Part shown: positions 63,440 to 63,743 of the stretch, one piece after another
Numbering within the stretch: position 1 is the stretch's first letter
Layout of the letters: every line of letters begins with the position of its first letter
Assembly: GCA_012719495.1 (NCBI GenBank)
Contig: JAAYAG010000085.1
Coordinates: 1 to 63,743, forward strand
Length of the DNA: 63,743 nucleotides
Reading direction: 5' to 3'
Source: Bacteroidales bacterium
GTDB lineage: Bacteria > Bacteroidota > Bacteroidia > Bacteroidales > Prolixibacteraceae
Program-made: the position numbers and the translations under genes
The notes under the pieces: generated by a model
What the model was told of the DNA's origin: nothing
Database searches by the model: none
Seen by the model: only the letters and a program-made list of their open reading frames with translations

Positions 63440-63743
63440 ACAACATTCCGTCATATCAATTCCGCAAAGCCAAATATGGCAGCGAGTTGCTGATCGACCT
63501 CATCAGGCTCGAATCGCTCGAAACATACATCAGGGAAACGCCCCGGCACAGTCTCACCTATTACGACATCACTCTTATCGACGAAGGTTCGGGCAGATTT
63601 GCCGTCGACGAACATGAATTCCAAATTGAAAGAAACAGGCTTTACTTTACTGCCCCCAACCAAATACGGGAATGGAAAGTAGACCAAATGCCCACCGGAA
63701 TGGTGCTGATTTTTGAAGAGGAGTTTCTTTGCAACTTCTTCAG
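63436..63743 (+). CDS. AraC-type regulator, N-terminal part (3' end outside window)
   Basis: ATG 63436 overlaps the TGA of the preceding gene (ATGA), and the frame stays open to the window edge for 102 codons. The sequence (TYYDITLIDEGSGRFAVDEH, then RNRLYFTAPNQIREWKV, then GMVLIFEEEFLCNFF) is the cupin-like sensor domain of Bacteroidota AraC regulators, in which an HTH domain follows. The HTH is not visible, so the call rests on the N-terminus. Overlap with the secreted-protein gene implies cotranscription and possible feedback control. Confidence 0.75.
   Translation, partial: MNNIPSYQFRKAKYGSELLIDLIRLESLETYIRETPRHSLTYYDITLIDEGSGRFAVDEHEFQIERNRLYFTAPNQIREWKVDQMPTGMVLIFEEEFLCNFF

Overview
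The window reads as a chromosome fragment of a Bacteroidota bacterium, most likely an anaerobic or facultatively anaerobic member of the Bacteroidales outside the classic gut Bacteroides. Evidence: a SusC/SusD pair, a complete bat (aerotolerance) operon with MoxR and DUF58, pyruvate:ferredoxin oxidoreductase, membrane-bound AraC-type regulators, three secreted proteins ending in type IX secretion (T9SS) sorting domains, and promoters of the Bacteroidota form TAnnTTTG. No rRNA, tRNA, CRISPR array, prophage or intact insertion sequence was seen.

Layout. 1-8260: one giant surface-protein gene on the minus strand that runs off the left edge, with GLUG-like repeats, eight copies of a composite leucine-rich module, a Calx-beta-like domain and YDG/MBG-like domains. 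8299-12630: a degenerate GIY-YIG-like small protein preceded by a 14-bp direct repeat at 21-bp spacing, then a TPR-membrane-AraC regulator, a paralogue of it reduced by an internal deletion, and a divergent seven-helix AraC regulator. A near-identical 32-bp palindrome flanks the regulator pair. 12726-17830: methyltransferase, a TviC/TviB-like nucleotide-sugar pair, a voltage-gated-type K+ channel with a zinc ribbon, and a LysE exporter.

17992-20424 is an orphan TonB-dependent receptor. 21128-29922 is the moxR-DUF58-hypothetical-batABCDE operon. 30297-33709 runs the other way: a metal ABC transporter of the zinc/manganese type, whose ATPase carries an N-terminal DUF1893 domain, then truA. 33843-38809 is a susC-susD operon with a strong terminator and no hydrolase next to it. 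39516-47731 holds a CBM9-like T9SS protein, an operon of a DUF6057-like membrane protein with a PD40/CxxCH protein, a TMTC-like GT-C/TPR protein and an acyltransferase. 47834-51400 is nifJ.

51472-63743 holds an AAA/DUF4143-type ATPase, an exported flavodoxin-like protein with a type-B carboxylesterase lipoprotein, an outer-membrane barrel protein, an LTA-synthase-like phosphotransferase, argB, and two T9SS-secreted proteins. The second of these overlaps the start of an AraC-type regulator that runs off the right edge.

TAnnTTTG motifs located several start codons: genes at 16050, 44275, 52650 and 59049 probably start downstream of the longest open frame, because the motif lies inside the extension. 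At 17992 and 32930 the motif ends only 6 nt before the ATG, which suggests leaderless or nearly leaderless mRNAs.
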